This document shows positions 27,345 through 35,563 of a stretch of DNA of 35,913 nt, piece after piece. Below the pieces are notes generated by a model. It searched no databases and was not told the origin of the DNA. It saw nothing but the letters and a program-made list of their open reading frames with translations. How positions within the stretch are numbered: the stretch's first letter is position 1; each line of letters starts with the position of its first letter. Made by a program: the position numbers and the translations under genes. Origin of the DNA: Alphaproteobacteria bacterium (lineage in GTDB: Bacteria > Pseudomonadota > Alphaproteobacteria > Micropepsales > Micropepsaceae); the NCBI GenBank assembly GCA_018971835.1, contig JAGWZW010000033.1, positions 1 to 35,913 of the forward strand. The letters are read 5' to 3'.

Positions 27345-28204
27345 GCCGCGATCCGCGTCGGCGCGACCCACCATGCCGGATAGGCAGATGCGATTGCGCG
27401 CGCAGCGCTTTGCGCCGCGGCGTCGCTGTCGAACAGCGCATAACAGGTGGCGCCGCTGCCGCACATGCGCGCCAGGCTGGCGCCGTTGGCCCGCAACGCC
27501 CCCAGCACCTCACCAATAACCGGCGCGATTTCGCGTGCTGCAGGCTCCATATCGTTGCGTGTCTTTGAAAGATAAGCCAGTAGCGCCGCCGCATCGTTCG
27601 TCTGAGGGTAGTCGGGCAGCGGCGGCAGCACGTCGTCCGCCGTGCGGCCGAGGCGCCGGAAGACTTCGCCCGTCGAAACCGCTACGCCCGGATTGACCAG
27701 CACCATCGGCAAGGGCGGCAGCGCGGGAACGGGCGTCACCCGTTCGCCGCGGCCTGCCATCATCGCCGGACGCGAGGCCACGCACACCGGCACGTCCGAG
27801 CCCAGCGAGAGCGCGATGGCCGAAAGATCGGCATCGGCGATCGCCACATCCCACAGCTTCGCCAGCCCACGCAGTGCGGCCGCCGCGTCGGCTGAGCCGC
27901 CGCCGATGCCCGAGGCCACAGGCAGATTCTTGGTCAGCGTGATCGCGGCGGCGCAGGCCTTATGGCGGGCATATTCTGCAAGCGCGGCAGCGGCCTGAAT
28001 GATTAGGTTGTCGCCGCCGTTGGACAGGTTCGCCCCAAACGGGCCTTCAATGGTGAGCGTCAGATGTTTACTGGACGCGAAGCTCAGCACATCCCCCGCT
28101 TCGGCGAAGCAAACCAGGCTCTGCAGCGCGTGATAGCCGTCGCTCCGGCGCGGACCGACATGCAGGAACAGGTTGATCTTGGCAGGCGCAGGAACGCGCA
28201 ACAT
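27341..28204 (-). CDS. ispE: 4-(cytidine 5'-diphospho)-2-C-methyl-D-erythritol kinase
   Basis: GHMP kinase of the MEP pathway, phosphorylating CDP-methylerythritol. The 287-residue protein begins VPAPAKINLFLHVGPRRSDGYH, with the family's Lys and Asn, and holds the ATP loop NLPVASGIGGGSADAAAAL and a late LARMCGSGATCYALF. ATG 28204 shares one base with the TGA of the upstream TPR gene (TGATG), so translation is coupled. The longer frame lies within the TPR gene and is discarded. Its product feeds the isoprenoid pool used by the neighbouring IspB. Confidence 0.95.
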   Translation of the reverse strand: MLRVPAPAKINLFLHVGPRRSDGYHALQSLVCFAEAGDVLSFASSKHLTLTIEGPFGANLSNGGDNLIIQAAAALAEYARHKACAAAITLTKNLPVASGIGGGSADAAAALRGLAKLWDVAIADADLSAIALSLGSDVPVCVASRPAMMAGRGERVTPVPALPPLPMVLVNPGVAVSTGEVFRRLGRTADDVLPPLPDYPQTNDAAALLAYLSKTRNDMEPAAREIAPVIGEVLGALRANGASLARMCGSGATCYALFDSDAAAQSAARAIASAYPAWWVAPTRIAA

Positions 28205-29928
28205 CAGGGGCTCTTGGTATTGCGCAGACCGTATTCGAGTTTTTCCTCGATCTGTGCCTTTTCGACAGGCTCGGGCTCGAAGGCCAGCGCGTGGTTCCAC
28301 TGGAAGCGGGCATCGAGCTTTTTGCCGACGCGCCACAAGGCATCGCCGTAATGGTCGTTGATGGTGGCGTCGCCCGGCACCAGCGCCACGGCCTGCGCCA
28401 GCGTGCCGGCGGCGTCCTTGTAGCGGCCGAGCCGGTAATAGGCCCAGCCGACGCTGTCCACGATGTAGCCGTCATACGGGCTCAAGGCGCGCGCCTTCTC
28501 CAGCATGGCAAGCGCGGCAGGCAGGTTCTCGCCGCGGTCCACCCAGCTATAGCCGAGATAGTTCAACACCTGCGCCTGGTCGGGCGAGAGTTGAAGCGCA
28601 TACTGAAGATCGCGCTCGGCGGCAGGCCAGTTCTTGGCGCGTTCGTAGGAAACAGCGCGGGCGTAGAACAGCGGCCAATCGCTCGCCTCAGCCTTGCCAA
28701 GGGCCTTCACTGCGTGGTCATAGGCATCGGCAGCCTCGGCGAAATGTTCCTCGCTGCGATAGGTGTCGCCCAGCGCGGTCCAGGCCGAGACATTGGTGGG
28801 ATTGGCGGCCGTGATGGCCTTGAGCGCGGCCAGCGCCTTGGCAGTCTCATTGAGACGGCTTTCGTCCACCGCCGCCTGGATCGCCGCGGCGGTCTTGTAG
28901 GGCGAATCCTTGGTAACGCTGTCGTACATCTCGACTGCGTCCGCGTATTTTTCCAGCGCCTCGAACCGGTCGGCGAGCACGATCCGGGCCAGATCGAAAT
29001 CCGGCTCCAGATAGAGCGCGAGCCTGAGATAGAAGACCGCGATGTCCGCGCTCGAAACATCGGTAAGCGAGGCGGCGATGCCGAACAGCGCCTCGGCCGC
29101 GCCAGCTTGGGGATCGCCGATCAGCCGCTTGGGTGCCTCGTGCGCGGCAATGCGCTTGTGGCCCGCCGCCACGATCGGCGCCACACCGCCGACCTGCGCC
29201 AGCTTGGTGTAGAGCAGCGAGGCTTCGGCAGTTCTGCCTGCGCGTTCGAGGAAGCGGCCATAGGCCTCGACCTCGCGCGGGGACGGCCCAGAGGCCTCGA
29301 TCGCCGCCCGATAGGCGGCATCGGCCGCCGCGGCGCGCCCGGCCAGATCAAGCATCAGCGCGGTGTGGAAGTCGGCGAGCGCCTGTGTACCGCCTTCGTC
29401 GGGCAACTTCTTCAATTCGGCGAGCGCAGCATCGGTCTTGCCTTCGCCCTCGGCGGCCCAGGCGTCGATCAGCGTCAGGGTGAGTTCTGTAAAGCGGCCG
29501 CCAGCCGATTTGCCGACCTGATCGCGCGCGCCAGCATAATCGCCGTGCGACAGCGCATCGACCGCCAGCGCCAGCCGGGCCGCACGGTCGTCCGGGCTCG
29601 TCGCCACCACGCGGCGGGCCAGCCTCGCCGCTTCCTGCATCTCGCCCGCCGAAGCGGTGTAAAGAAACGCCCGGCCCAGCAGGTCTGCATCACCCGGAGC
29701 GCCCTTGAGCGCGCCGCGATAAAATCTGGCCGCATCCCTGAGATCGTGCGCACTCGCAGCCGCCCGCGCGGAAAGATAGTCGCCATAGGCCTCGGCTTCC
29801 GGCGAGGGCGGCGCCGTCACTATCTCGTTGCCCCCCAGCATCGCGCGTGAAATCGTGCCGCACGCTCCCAGCGGCAAGGCGAGCGCCACAAGCGCGAGAA
29901 TGGCAAACCGGATTTTGCGCGCGTGCAT
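28204..29928 (-). CDS. TPR-repeat lipoprotein
   Basis: A 574-residue protein with a lipoprotein signal (basic MHARKIR, hydrophobic core, lipobox LGAC with Cys at about residue 23), so it is probably lipid-anchored in the envelope. The rest is a helical array of tetratricopeptide-like repeats. The clearest copies are in the C-terminal half: WTALGDTYRSEEHFAEAADA, VLNYLGYSWVDRGENLPAAL and SVGWAYYRLGRYKDAAGTLA. It resembles alphaproteobacterial TPR proteins with no settled function. GAGG lies 5 bases before the start. It sits 9 bp after the ETF-QO gene and is coupled to ispE, so the three form one operon. Confidence 0.88.
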   Translation of the reverse strand: MHARKIRFAILALVALALPLGACGTISRAMLGGNEIVTAPPSPEAEAYGDYLSARAAASAHDLRDAARFYRGALKGAPGDADLLGRAFLYTASAGEMQEAARLARRVVATSPDDRAARLALAVDALSHGDYAGARDQVGKSAGGRFTELTLTLIDAWAAEGEGKTDAALAELKKLPDEGGTQALADFHTALMLDLAGRAAAADAAYRAAIEASGPSPREVEAYGRFLERAGRTAEASLLYTKLAQVGGVAPIVAAGHKRIAAHEAPKRLIGDPQAGAAEALFGIAASLTDVSSADIAVFYLRLALYLEPDFDLARIVLADRFEALEKYADAVEMYDSVTKDSPYKTAAAIQAAVDESRLNETAKALAALKAITAANPTNVSAWTALGDTYRSEEHFAEAADAYDHAVKALGKAEASDWPLFYARAVSYERAKNWPAAERDLQYALQLSPDQAQVLNYLGYSWVDRGENLPAALAMLEKARALSPYDGYIVDSVGWAYYRLGRYKDAAGTLAQAVALVPGDATINDHYGDALWRVGKKLDARFQWNHALAFEPEPVEKAQIEEKLEYGLRNTKSP

Positions 29929-29937
29929 GGAGCCTCG

Positions 29938-31602
29938 TCACATGTTGGGATAATTGGGACCGCCGCCGCCCTCGGGCGTGGTCCAGGTGATGTTCTGCGA
30001 AGGATCCTTGATATCGCAGGTCTTGCAGTGCACGCAGTTCTGCGCGTTGATCTGGAAGCGCGGGCCTGAGGCTTCCTCCACGATCTCGTACACGCCGGCC
30101 GGGCAGTAGCGCTGCGCCGGCTCGGCATATTCGGGCAGGTTGATCCGTACCGGAATTGTGGGATCGGCAAGTTTCAGGTGAACCGGCTGATCCTCTTCAT
30201 GATTGGTATTGGACAGAAAAACACTCGATAATTTGTCGAAACTGACCACGCCGTCAGGCTTGGGATAAGCGATGGGCTGGCAGTCCGAGGCGTGCTTCAG
30301 CGTGGCGTAATCCGGCTTGCCGTGTTTCAGCGTGCCGAAGAACGAGAAGCCGAAAAGCTGGTTGGTCCACATCTCCATGCCTGCCAGGGCCACGCCGATC
30401 CGGGTTCCGAACTTCGACCATAGAGGCTTGACGTTCCGGACGCGCTTCAAATCCTTGTAAACATGGGAGGCGCGCCAGGCGCTCTCGTAGCCGGCCAGCT
30501 CGTCATGCGCCCGCCCCTCGCCCAGGGCGGCAAAGGCGGCCTCGGCGGCCAGCATGCCGGTTTTCATGGCATTGTGGCTGCCCTTGATGCGCGGCACGTT
30601 CATGAACCCGGCGGCGCAGCCTACCAGCGCCCCGCCCGGGAAGGTCAGCTTGGGCACCGATTGCAGGCCGCCCTCGGTCAGGGCGCGGGCGCCGTAAGAG
30701 ATGCGCTTGCCGCCTTCGAGCATAGGCCGGATCAGCGGGTGCTGCTTGACGCGCTGGAACTCGTCGAACGGTGACAGATACGGATTCTGATAATTCAGGT
30801 GCACCACGAAGCCGATGGCGCAGTAGTTATCTCCGAAATGATAGAGGAAGAGCCCGCCGCCGGTGCGATTGTCGAGCGGCCAGCCCATCGAGTGCATGAC
30901 CAGGCCGCGCTGGTGCTTCTCGGGCGGCAGTTCCCACAGTTCCTTCACGCCGATGCCGAACTTGGCGTAGTCGCTGTCCTTGTCGAGGCCGAAGCGCTTG
31001 ATCAGCGTTTTCGACAGCGAGCCGCGCGCGCCCTCGGCGAACAGCGTGTACTTGCCGAGCAGCATCATGCCTGGCGTGTAGGAGTCCTTGTGGTGGCCGT
31101 CGCGCCCCACCCCCATATCGCCAGTGATGACGCCCAGTACCTCGCCCTGCTCGCCATAAGCGACTTCGGCGGCCGGAAAGCCCGGATAGATTTCGACGCC
31201 CAGCGCCTCGGCCTCGCTCGCCAGCCAGCGGCAGACATTGCCCAGGCTGACGATGTAGTTCCCGTGGTTGTTCATGAAAGGCGGCATGGTGAAGTTGGGA
31301 ATGCGCACCGAACCGGCCGGGCCCAGGAAATAGAAGCGGTCGTCGGTCACCGGCGTATCGATCGGCGCGCCCTTGTCCTTCCAGTTAGGGATAAGTTCGT
31401 TGAGGGCGATGGGATCGATCACCGCGCCGGACAGGATGTGGGCACCGACCTCCGAGCCCTTCTCCAGCACGCACACGCTGACCTCGCGGCCAGCCGCCGC
31501 CGCCAGCTGCTTGAGCCGGATCGCCGCCGCGAGGCCGGCCGGCCCGGCCCCGACGATCACCACATCGTATTCCATGCTTTCGCGTTCGACCGCTTCGGCC
31601 AT
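29938..31602 (-). CDS. Electron transfer flavoprotein-ubiquinone oxidoreductase
   Basis: A membrane-associated FAD/[4Fe-4S] enzyme passing electrons from ETF (fatty-acid and amino-acid dehydrogenases) to ubiquinone. The 554-residue protein starts with the FAD motif VVIVGAGPAGLAAAIRL. It has EKGSEVGAHILSGAVIDP, GCAAGFMNVPRIKGSHNAMK, and a C-terminal ferredoxin-like part whose cluster cysteines are in RYCPAGVYE and NCVHCKTCDIKDP. I chose ATG 31602, with GGGGAA 6 bases upstream. A much longer in-frame extension reads through the divergent uracil-DNA glycosylase gene and is not real. The ETF subunits are not in this window. Confidence 0.95.
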   Translation of the reverse strand: MAEAVERESMEYDVVIVGAGPAGLAAAIRLKQLAAAAGREVSVCVLEKGSEVGAHILSGAVIDPIALNELIPNWKDKGAPIDTPVTDDRFYFLGPAGSVRIPNFTMPPFMNNHGNYIVSLGNVCRWLASEAEALGVEIYPGFPAAEVAYGEQGEVLGVITGDMGVGRDGHHKDSYTPGMMLLGKYTLFAEGARGSLSKTLIKRFGLDKDSDYAKFGIGVKELWELPPEKHQRGLVMHSMGWPLDNRTGGGLFLYHFGDNYCAIGFVVHLNYQNPYLSPFDEFQRVKQHPLIRPMLEGGKRISYGARALTEGGLQSVPKLTFPGGALVGCAAGFMNVPRIKGSHNAMKTGMLAAEAAFAALGEGRAHDELAGYESAWRASHVYKDLKRVRNVKPLWSKFGTRIGVALAGMEMWTNQLFGFSFFGTLKHGKPDYATLKHASDCQPIAYPKPDGVVSFDKLSSVFLSNTNHEEDQPVHLKLADPTIPVRINLPEYAEPAQRYCPAGVYEIVEEASGPRFQINAQNCVHCKTCDIKDPSQNITWTTPEGGGGPNYPNM

Positions 31603-31711
31603 CTCAAGTTCCCCGCAAACAATGCCTTTTGTGTCCTTATGGGGCGCTTCTGCGAGCGGGGTCAACCTGACCTGTCGCATGACGTCACGGCATGGCTTAT
31701 GATCTTGCGCG

Positions 31712-32608
31712 ATGGTCACAGAACCCAAGCCCGATGCCCTTTCCGCCTTGTCCTGGCTCCTCGACGCCGGGGCCGACGAGGCCGTGCTGGACGCGCCCGT
31801 CAACCGGTTTGGGGCAGCAGCGCCAACTCCCCCGCCCATTGTGGGGGAGGGCAATGCGAAGACGCGTGCATCTTCGCATCGGGAGGGGGGAAAGCCGGCA
31901 ACGCCCCCGAGCCGCGCTGCGGCTCGCCCGCTGCCGCAAGATGAGGGGGAAAGGAAGAATGCTCCCCCCACCACCGACGCCATCGGCCGGGCGATGGCGG
32001 CGGCGGCGGGCTGCAACACGCTCGACGAATTGAAGGCCGCGCTCGAAGCCTTCGAAGGCTGCGCCCTGAAGAAGGCCGCAACCCACACCGTCTTCGCGGA
32101 TGGCACGCCCAGCCATCACATTCTGTTCATCGGCGAGGCGCCTGGCGCGGAGGAAGACCGCCAAGGCAAGCCCTTCGTCGGCCGCGCCGGGCAGCTGCTG
32201 GACAAGATGCTGGCGGCTATCGGCCTCAGCAGGCAGCAGAACGTTTACATCACCAATGTTCTCAACTGGCGCCCGCCGGGCAACCGCGATCCCTCGCCCG
32301 AGGAGGCGGCCATCTGCCTGCCCTTCCTGCGCCGGCACATCGAGCTGGTGGCGCCGGAGGTGATCGTGCTGCTGGGCGCCACGGCGGCCAAACACGTCAC
32401 CGGCCGGACCGACGGGATCATGCGTCTGCGTGGCCAGTGGCTCGAATATTTCGCCGCCGGCAAGATGGTGCCGGTGATGCCGACGCTGCACCCGGCCTAT
32501 CTGCTGCGCCAGCCGGCGCACAAGAAGCTGGCCTGGCGTGACCTGCAAGCCATCGAAGATAAGGTTAAATCGCTCCGGTTGCTTGAGCCTGCCGCCGCAT
32601 CCCATTAG
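31712..32608 (+). CDS. Uracil-DNA glycosylase, family-4-like without FeS cysteines
   Basis: A base-excision repair enzyme of the UDG superfamily. Core motifs are FIGEAPGAEEDRQGKPFVGR (motif A region, about 139-158), TNVLNWRPPGNR and TLHPAYLLR (about 258-266). Family 4 enzymes hold a [4Fe-4S] cluster with four cysteines. Here only two of the four positions keep Cys (C117 in EGCALKK, C202 in AICLPFL); the CxxC partner is missing and the VVKC-type position reads VLNW. So a cluster is unlikely. I recall such FeS-less relatives in alphaproteobacteria. Residues about 38-87 are a low-complexity insertion encoded by a palindromic element. No clear ribosome site precedes ATG 31712. Confidence 0.85.
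   Translation: MVTEPKPDALSALSWLLDAGADEAVLDAPVNRFGAAAPTPPPIVGEGNAKTRASSHREGGKPATPPSRAAARPLPQDEGERKNAPPTTDAIGRAMAAAAGCNTLDELKAALEAFEGCALKKAATHTVFADGTPSHHILFIGEAPGAEEDRQGKPFVGRAGQLLDKMLAAIGLSRQQNVYITNVLNWRPPGNRDPSPEEAAICLPFLRRHIELVAPEVIVLLGATAAKHVTGRTDGIMRLRGQWLEYFAAGKMVPVMPTLHPAYLLRQPAHKKLAWRDLQAIEDKVKSLRLLEPAAASH
31825..31970 (+). repeat. Palindromic element in frame inside the uracil-DNA glycosylase gene
   Basis: Consecutive perfect hairpins fill this stretch. CTCCCCC/GGGGGAG is at 31827-31833 and 31843-31849. ATGCGAAGA/TCTTCGCAT is at 31854-31862 and 31871-31879. GAGCCGC/GCGGCTC is at 31909-31915 and 31919-31925. GGGGGA/TCCCCC is at 31945-31950 and 31963-31968. Near-repeats of GAGGGGGAAAG occur at about 31884 and 31943. 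The block looks like the CTCCCCC/GGGGGAG dispersed repeats I know from intergenic alphaproteobacterial DNA, but it is translated in frame as a Pro/Ala/Arg-rich linker. Confidence 0.7.
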
Positions 32609-32665
32609 GGTCCGCGGAAATTTTCCGGTGTAACGCCGAAGGGCTTGGGTCAAGGGATCGGGTTG

Positions 32666-34432
32666 GTGGGGCGTTTCGTACAAGCAACCATCATGGCTGC
32701 CGCGCTGCTGTTGTGCCTCGGCGTGGCGCGGGCGGAAACCGCGCTGCCCGCTACCGACGACGGCGGAACCGCCGTGCTGGCGGCGCATGTACTTTCGCCC
32801 GCAGATGTTCGGCGCTACCGCGAGATCTTCCGCGACGAACGCGGCGGCCGCTTCGTCGCCGCCCGCCGGCTAATCGCCGAACTCTCCGACCGCTCGCTGA
32901 TGGGCTATGTCCTGGCCGAGCATTACCTCTCGCCGCATTCCGGGCGGACGCCCGCTGCCGAGCTGAACCGCTGGCTGCGCGAATACGGCGATCTTTCCAT
33001 CGCCGAACGCATCCGCGATCTCTCGGAGCGGCGCACTCGCAGGAAGAGCCGCGTCCCGGCCGCGCCGCCCCTGCACTGGCGTGGTGGCGGCTATGAAGAC
33101 GAGGAAGCGCCCTCGCCGCCGCTCGCCTCCGAGGCCGCACGCGCCGTCGAGCCCGAAATCGCAGCAGCGATCCGGAACGACCGGCCCGGCGATGCCGCCG
33201 CCCTGCTGAAAACCCTCGCCGCCGATTCCACTGCCGCGCCCAGCGATGTCGCGCGGCTGACCGAACACGTTGCGGCCTCCTACGTGGCCGAGGGCATGGA
33301 CGCCGAGGCCTATGCGCTGGCCGACGCCACCGACTCCAACACCCGCGCCGTGGCCCCCATGCTCGACTGGTGCGCAGGGCTTTCCGCCTACCGCCTCGGC
33401 CATTATGACGATGCGGCGCGCCACTTCACGGCGCTGGCCGAAACCGGCTCGGTGCCCGGCTATACGCGTGCCGCTGCGGCCTTCTGGGCCGCCCGCAGCG
33501 ATCTGCGCATGGGCCGGCCGCAGCCTGTCGTCTCGCTCCTTCTCGCCGCGGCGCGCCAGCAGCCGAGTTTCTACGGCCTCATCGCCGCGCGCCTGCTGGG
33601 CCAGAGCGACGATAGCAAATTCCGCGAGCCGGTGCTGGACCGCACCCATTTCAGCGACCTGATCCAGGTGCCTGCGGTACATCGCGCGGTGGCACTGTGG
33701 CAGGTGGGCGAGAAAGACGACGTCGCCAATGAGATGAACCGCGCCTTCGCCAGTATCGGCCCCGACGACGGCGCGGCCTTCGCCGCCCTTGCACGCGTGC
33801 TGGTGCTGCCCAACCTCGAACTGCGCATCAGCGAAACCGAAGCGGCGCATGGCGTGATGCTGACCAGCCTGTTTCCCGTGCCGCTCTATGCGCCGGAGGA
33901 CGGCTACAAGCTCGACCCCTCGCTGGTGTTGGCCATCGCCCGGGTGGAAAGTCGCTTCCGCGCCCACGCTGTTTCCGCTGCCGGAGCGCGTGGACTGATG
34001 CAGCTCATGCCCGGCACCGCGCGCCACTTGGCTGGGCGCCGCATCAGCGACGACGCGCTGGAAGACCCCTCGACAAATCTGGCTTTGGGCCAGCGCTATC
34101 TGCGCCGCCTGCTGGACCGGGTGAACGGCAACCTGTTCGAGCTGGCCGCCGCCTACAATGCCGGGCCGGCCAATCTTTCGCGCTGGCTCGGCGACACGGC
34201 CGGTTCGAAAGACGATCCGCTGCTGTTTGTGGAAAGCGTGCCTTCTCCGGAAACACGCGCTTACATCAAACGCTTCATGATGTATCATTGGCTCTATTGC
34301 CGCCGCCTGCAGCAGAACGCGCCGACGCTGGACGAAACTGCTTCGGGCAAGTGGCCCACCTATCACCCCCAGAGCGTGCCGGTGGCCAGCGTGCCGGCCG
34401 CAGTGCAGAGCTTCGATGCAGCATCCAACTGA
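32666..34432 (+). CDS. Soluble lytic murein transglycosylase (SLT domain)
   Basis: An exported peptidoglycan-cleaving enzyme of about 588 residues. A signal peptide ends near GVARAETA. A long helical superhelix region follows (about 40-420), then the C-terminal SLT domain with catalytic Glu in AIARVESRFRAHAVSAAGAR, GLMQLMPGTARHLAG and LAAAYNAGPANLSRW. The architecture is that of Slt70-type enzymes. The start is unsure: TTG 32645, TTG 32663 and GTG 32666 are all in frame. AAGGGA at 32653-32658 best fits the last two, and ATG 32693 would cut into the signal peptide. It overlaps moaB by 17 bp. Confidence 0.9.
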   Translation: MGRFVQATIMAAALLLCLGVARAETALPATDDGGTAVLAAHVLSPADVRRYREIFRDERGGRFVAARRLIAELSDRSLMGYVLAEHYLSPHSGRTPAAELNRWLREYGDLSIAERIRDLSERRTRRKSRVPAAPPLHWRGGGYEDEEAPSPPLASEAARAVEPEIAAAIRNDRPGDAAALLKTLAADSTAAPSDVARLTEHVAASYVAEGMDAEAYALADATDSNTRAVAPMLDWCAGLSAYRLGHYDDAARHFTALAETGSVPGYTRAAAAFWAARSDLRMGRPQPVVSLLLAAARQQPSFYGLIAARLLGQSDDSKFREPVLDRTHFSDLIQVPAVHRAVALWQVGEKDDVANEMNRAFASIGPDDGAAFAALARVLVLPNLELRISETEAAHGVMLTSLFPVPLYAPEDGYKLDPSLVLAIARVESRFRAHAVSAAGARGLMQLMPGTARHLAGRRISDDALEDPSTNLALGQRYLRRLLDRVNGNLFELAAAYNAGPANLSRWLGDTAGSKDDPLLFVESVPSPETRAYIKRFMMYHWLYCRRLQQNAPTLDETASGKWPTYHPQSVPVASVPAAVQSFDAASN

Positions 34433-34982
34433 CAAGAACCGGATCGACGAATCCATCGCCTTCATTCCCGTGCGCATCGCCGTGCTCACGGTTTCCGACA
34501 CGCGCACGCCGGAAAACGACACCTCCGGCGATACGCTGGTGGCGCGTCTCAAGGAAGCGGGACACGTTCTCGCCGCGCGCAAGATCCTGAAGGACGATGC
34601 CGACGCCCTCACCACCCAGCTCACCGAATGGATCGACGACGCCAATATCGACGTGGTCATCACCACCGGCGGCACCGGGCTGACGGGGCGCGACGTCACC
34701 GTCGAAGCCATGAAGCCGCTGTTCGAGAAGGAGATCGACGGCTTCTCCGCGCTCTTCCACCAGATCAGCTTCCAGAAGATCGGTACCTCCACGGTGCAGT
34801 CCCGCGCCTGCGCGGGCGTGGCGCGCGGCACCTATCTGTTCGCGCTGCCCGGCTCGCCCGGCGCCTGCAAGGACGGCTGGGACGGCATCCTGAAGTGGCA
34901 GCTCGACATCCGTCACCGGCCCTGCAATTTCGTCGAGATCATGCCGCGGCTGGAGGAACACCGCCGCCGCGACGACGATTGA
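34416..34982 (+). CDS. moaB: Molybdenum cofactor biosynthesis protein B (MoaB/Mog family)
   Basis: A 188-residue MoaB/Mog-family protein, which binds molybdopterin and in active members adenylylates it before molybdenum insertion. Landmarks are IAVLTVSDTRT, NDTSGDTL, VITTGGTGLTGRDVT (the MPT-binding motif) and FALPGSPGACKDGWDGIL. The start at 34416 overlaps the transglycosylase end by 17 bp. Its last 70 bp overlap the end of a convergent glycosyltransferase gene. No other molybdopterin gene is in the window. Confidence 0.93.
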   Translation: MQHPTDKNRIDESIAFIPVRIAVLTVSDTRTPENDTSGDTLVARLKEAGHVLAARKILKDDADALTTQLTEWIDDANIDVVITTGGTGLTGRDVTVEAMKPLFEKEIDGFSALFHQISFQKIGTSTVQSRACAGVARGTYLFALPGSPGACKDGWDGILKWQLDIRHRPCNFVEIMPRLEEHRRRDDD

Positions 34983-35563
34983 GGCGGCAGCGTCAAGTCC
35001 TCCGCCACATCGACATCCGACAGCATCGGCAGGAATCCGATGCGCCAATGTGCGGGCGCGTTGGCCAGCGTATCATTGAGCGCGTGTTCGCTCGACCAGC
35101 GCACCTTGTCGTAGAGACGGAAGACATGCGCCGGGCTCTTCACGCCCACGAGGTAATAGCCGCCGTCGCGCGCCGGGCCGAGCACCAGGTCGAAGCGCTG
35201 CACCGCGTCCAGCGCGGCGCGCAGGATGGCAGGCGACAGCCCCGGAATATCGGCGCCGACGATCACGCTGGGGCCGCGCGCTCGCGCTGCCGCGGCCATG
35301 CGGCGGCCGAGATCGCCGTGCGCCTGCGAGACGATCCGTCCACGGATGGATGAAGCCTGACGCAAGGCATCGGCCGCAGGCGCTGCGGCGACGACAGCGT
35401 CCAGACGCGCCGTCCGCAGCATCGTCAGTGTACGGATGAGAGAGCGGCGATACCATGCCGTCGCAGCGCCTGTGCCGATGCCTGTTGCCAACCGTGTCTT
35501 GACCGCGCCCATCACCGGCGCCTTGACGAAGACGATCAGCCTTGCACGGTTTCGGGCGCTCAC
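34913..35563 (-). CDS. TIGR04282-type glycosyltransferase (DUF2064)
   Basis: A 216-residue GT-A-fold protein of the TIGR04282 family, named for its presence in arsenosugar gene clusters. Visible motifs are IVFVKAPVMGAVKTRLA (nucleotide-sugar site), VIVGADIPGLSPAILRAAL and LGPARDGGYYLVG, followed by the usual late region SDVDVAEDL. Its C-terminal end (SSSRRRCSSSRGM) is low-complexity and lies within the overlap with moaB, so it may be a read-on tail. The start is GTG 35563, overlapping the preceding gene's stop by 4 bp (GTGA). No arsenosugar radical-SAM gene is visible, so an arsenic role is not shown. Confidence 0.85.
   Translation of the reverse strand: MSARNRARLIVFVKAPVMGAVKTRLATGIGTGAATAWYRRSLIRTLTMLRTARLDAVVAAAPAADALRQASSIRGRIVSQAHGDLGRRMAAAARARGPSVIVGADIPGLSPAILRAALDAVQRFDLVLGPARDGGYYLVGVKSPAHVFRLYDKVRWSSEHALNDTLANAPAHWRIGFLPMLSDVDVAEDLTLPPQSSSRRRCSSSRGMISTKLQGR

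Noticed and set aside
31680-31687. TGACGTCA palindrome between ETF-QO and the UDG gene
   Set aside because: An 8-bp palindrome is expected by chance at this scale and there is no known bacterial regulator to assign it to.
31603-32106. N-terminal extension of the ETF-QO frame
   Set aside because: It reads backwards through the uracil-DNA glycosylase gene and its repeat element. The FAD motif and ribosome site support the start at 31602.
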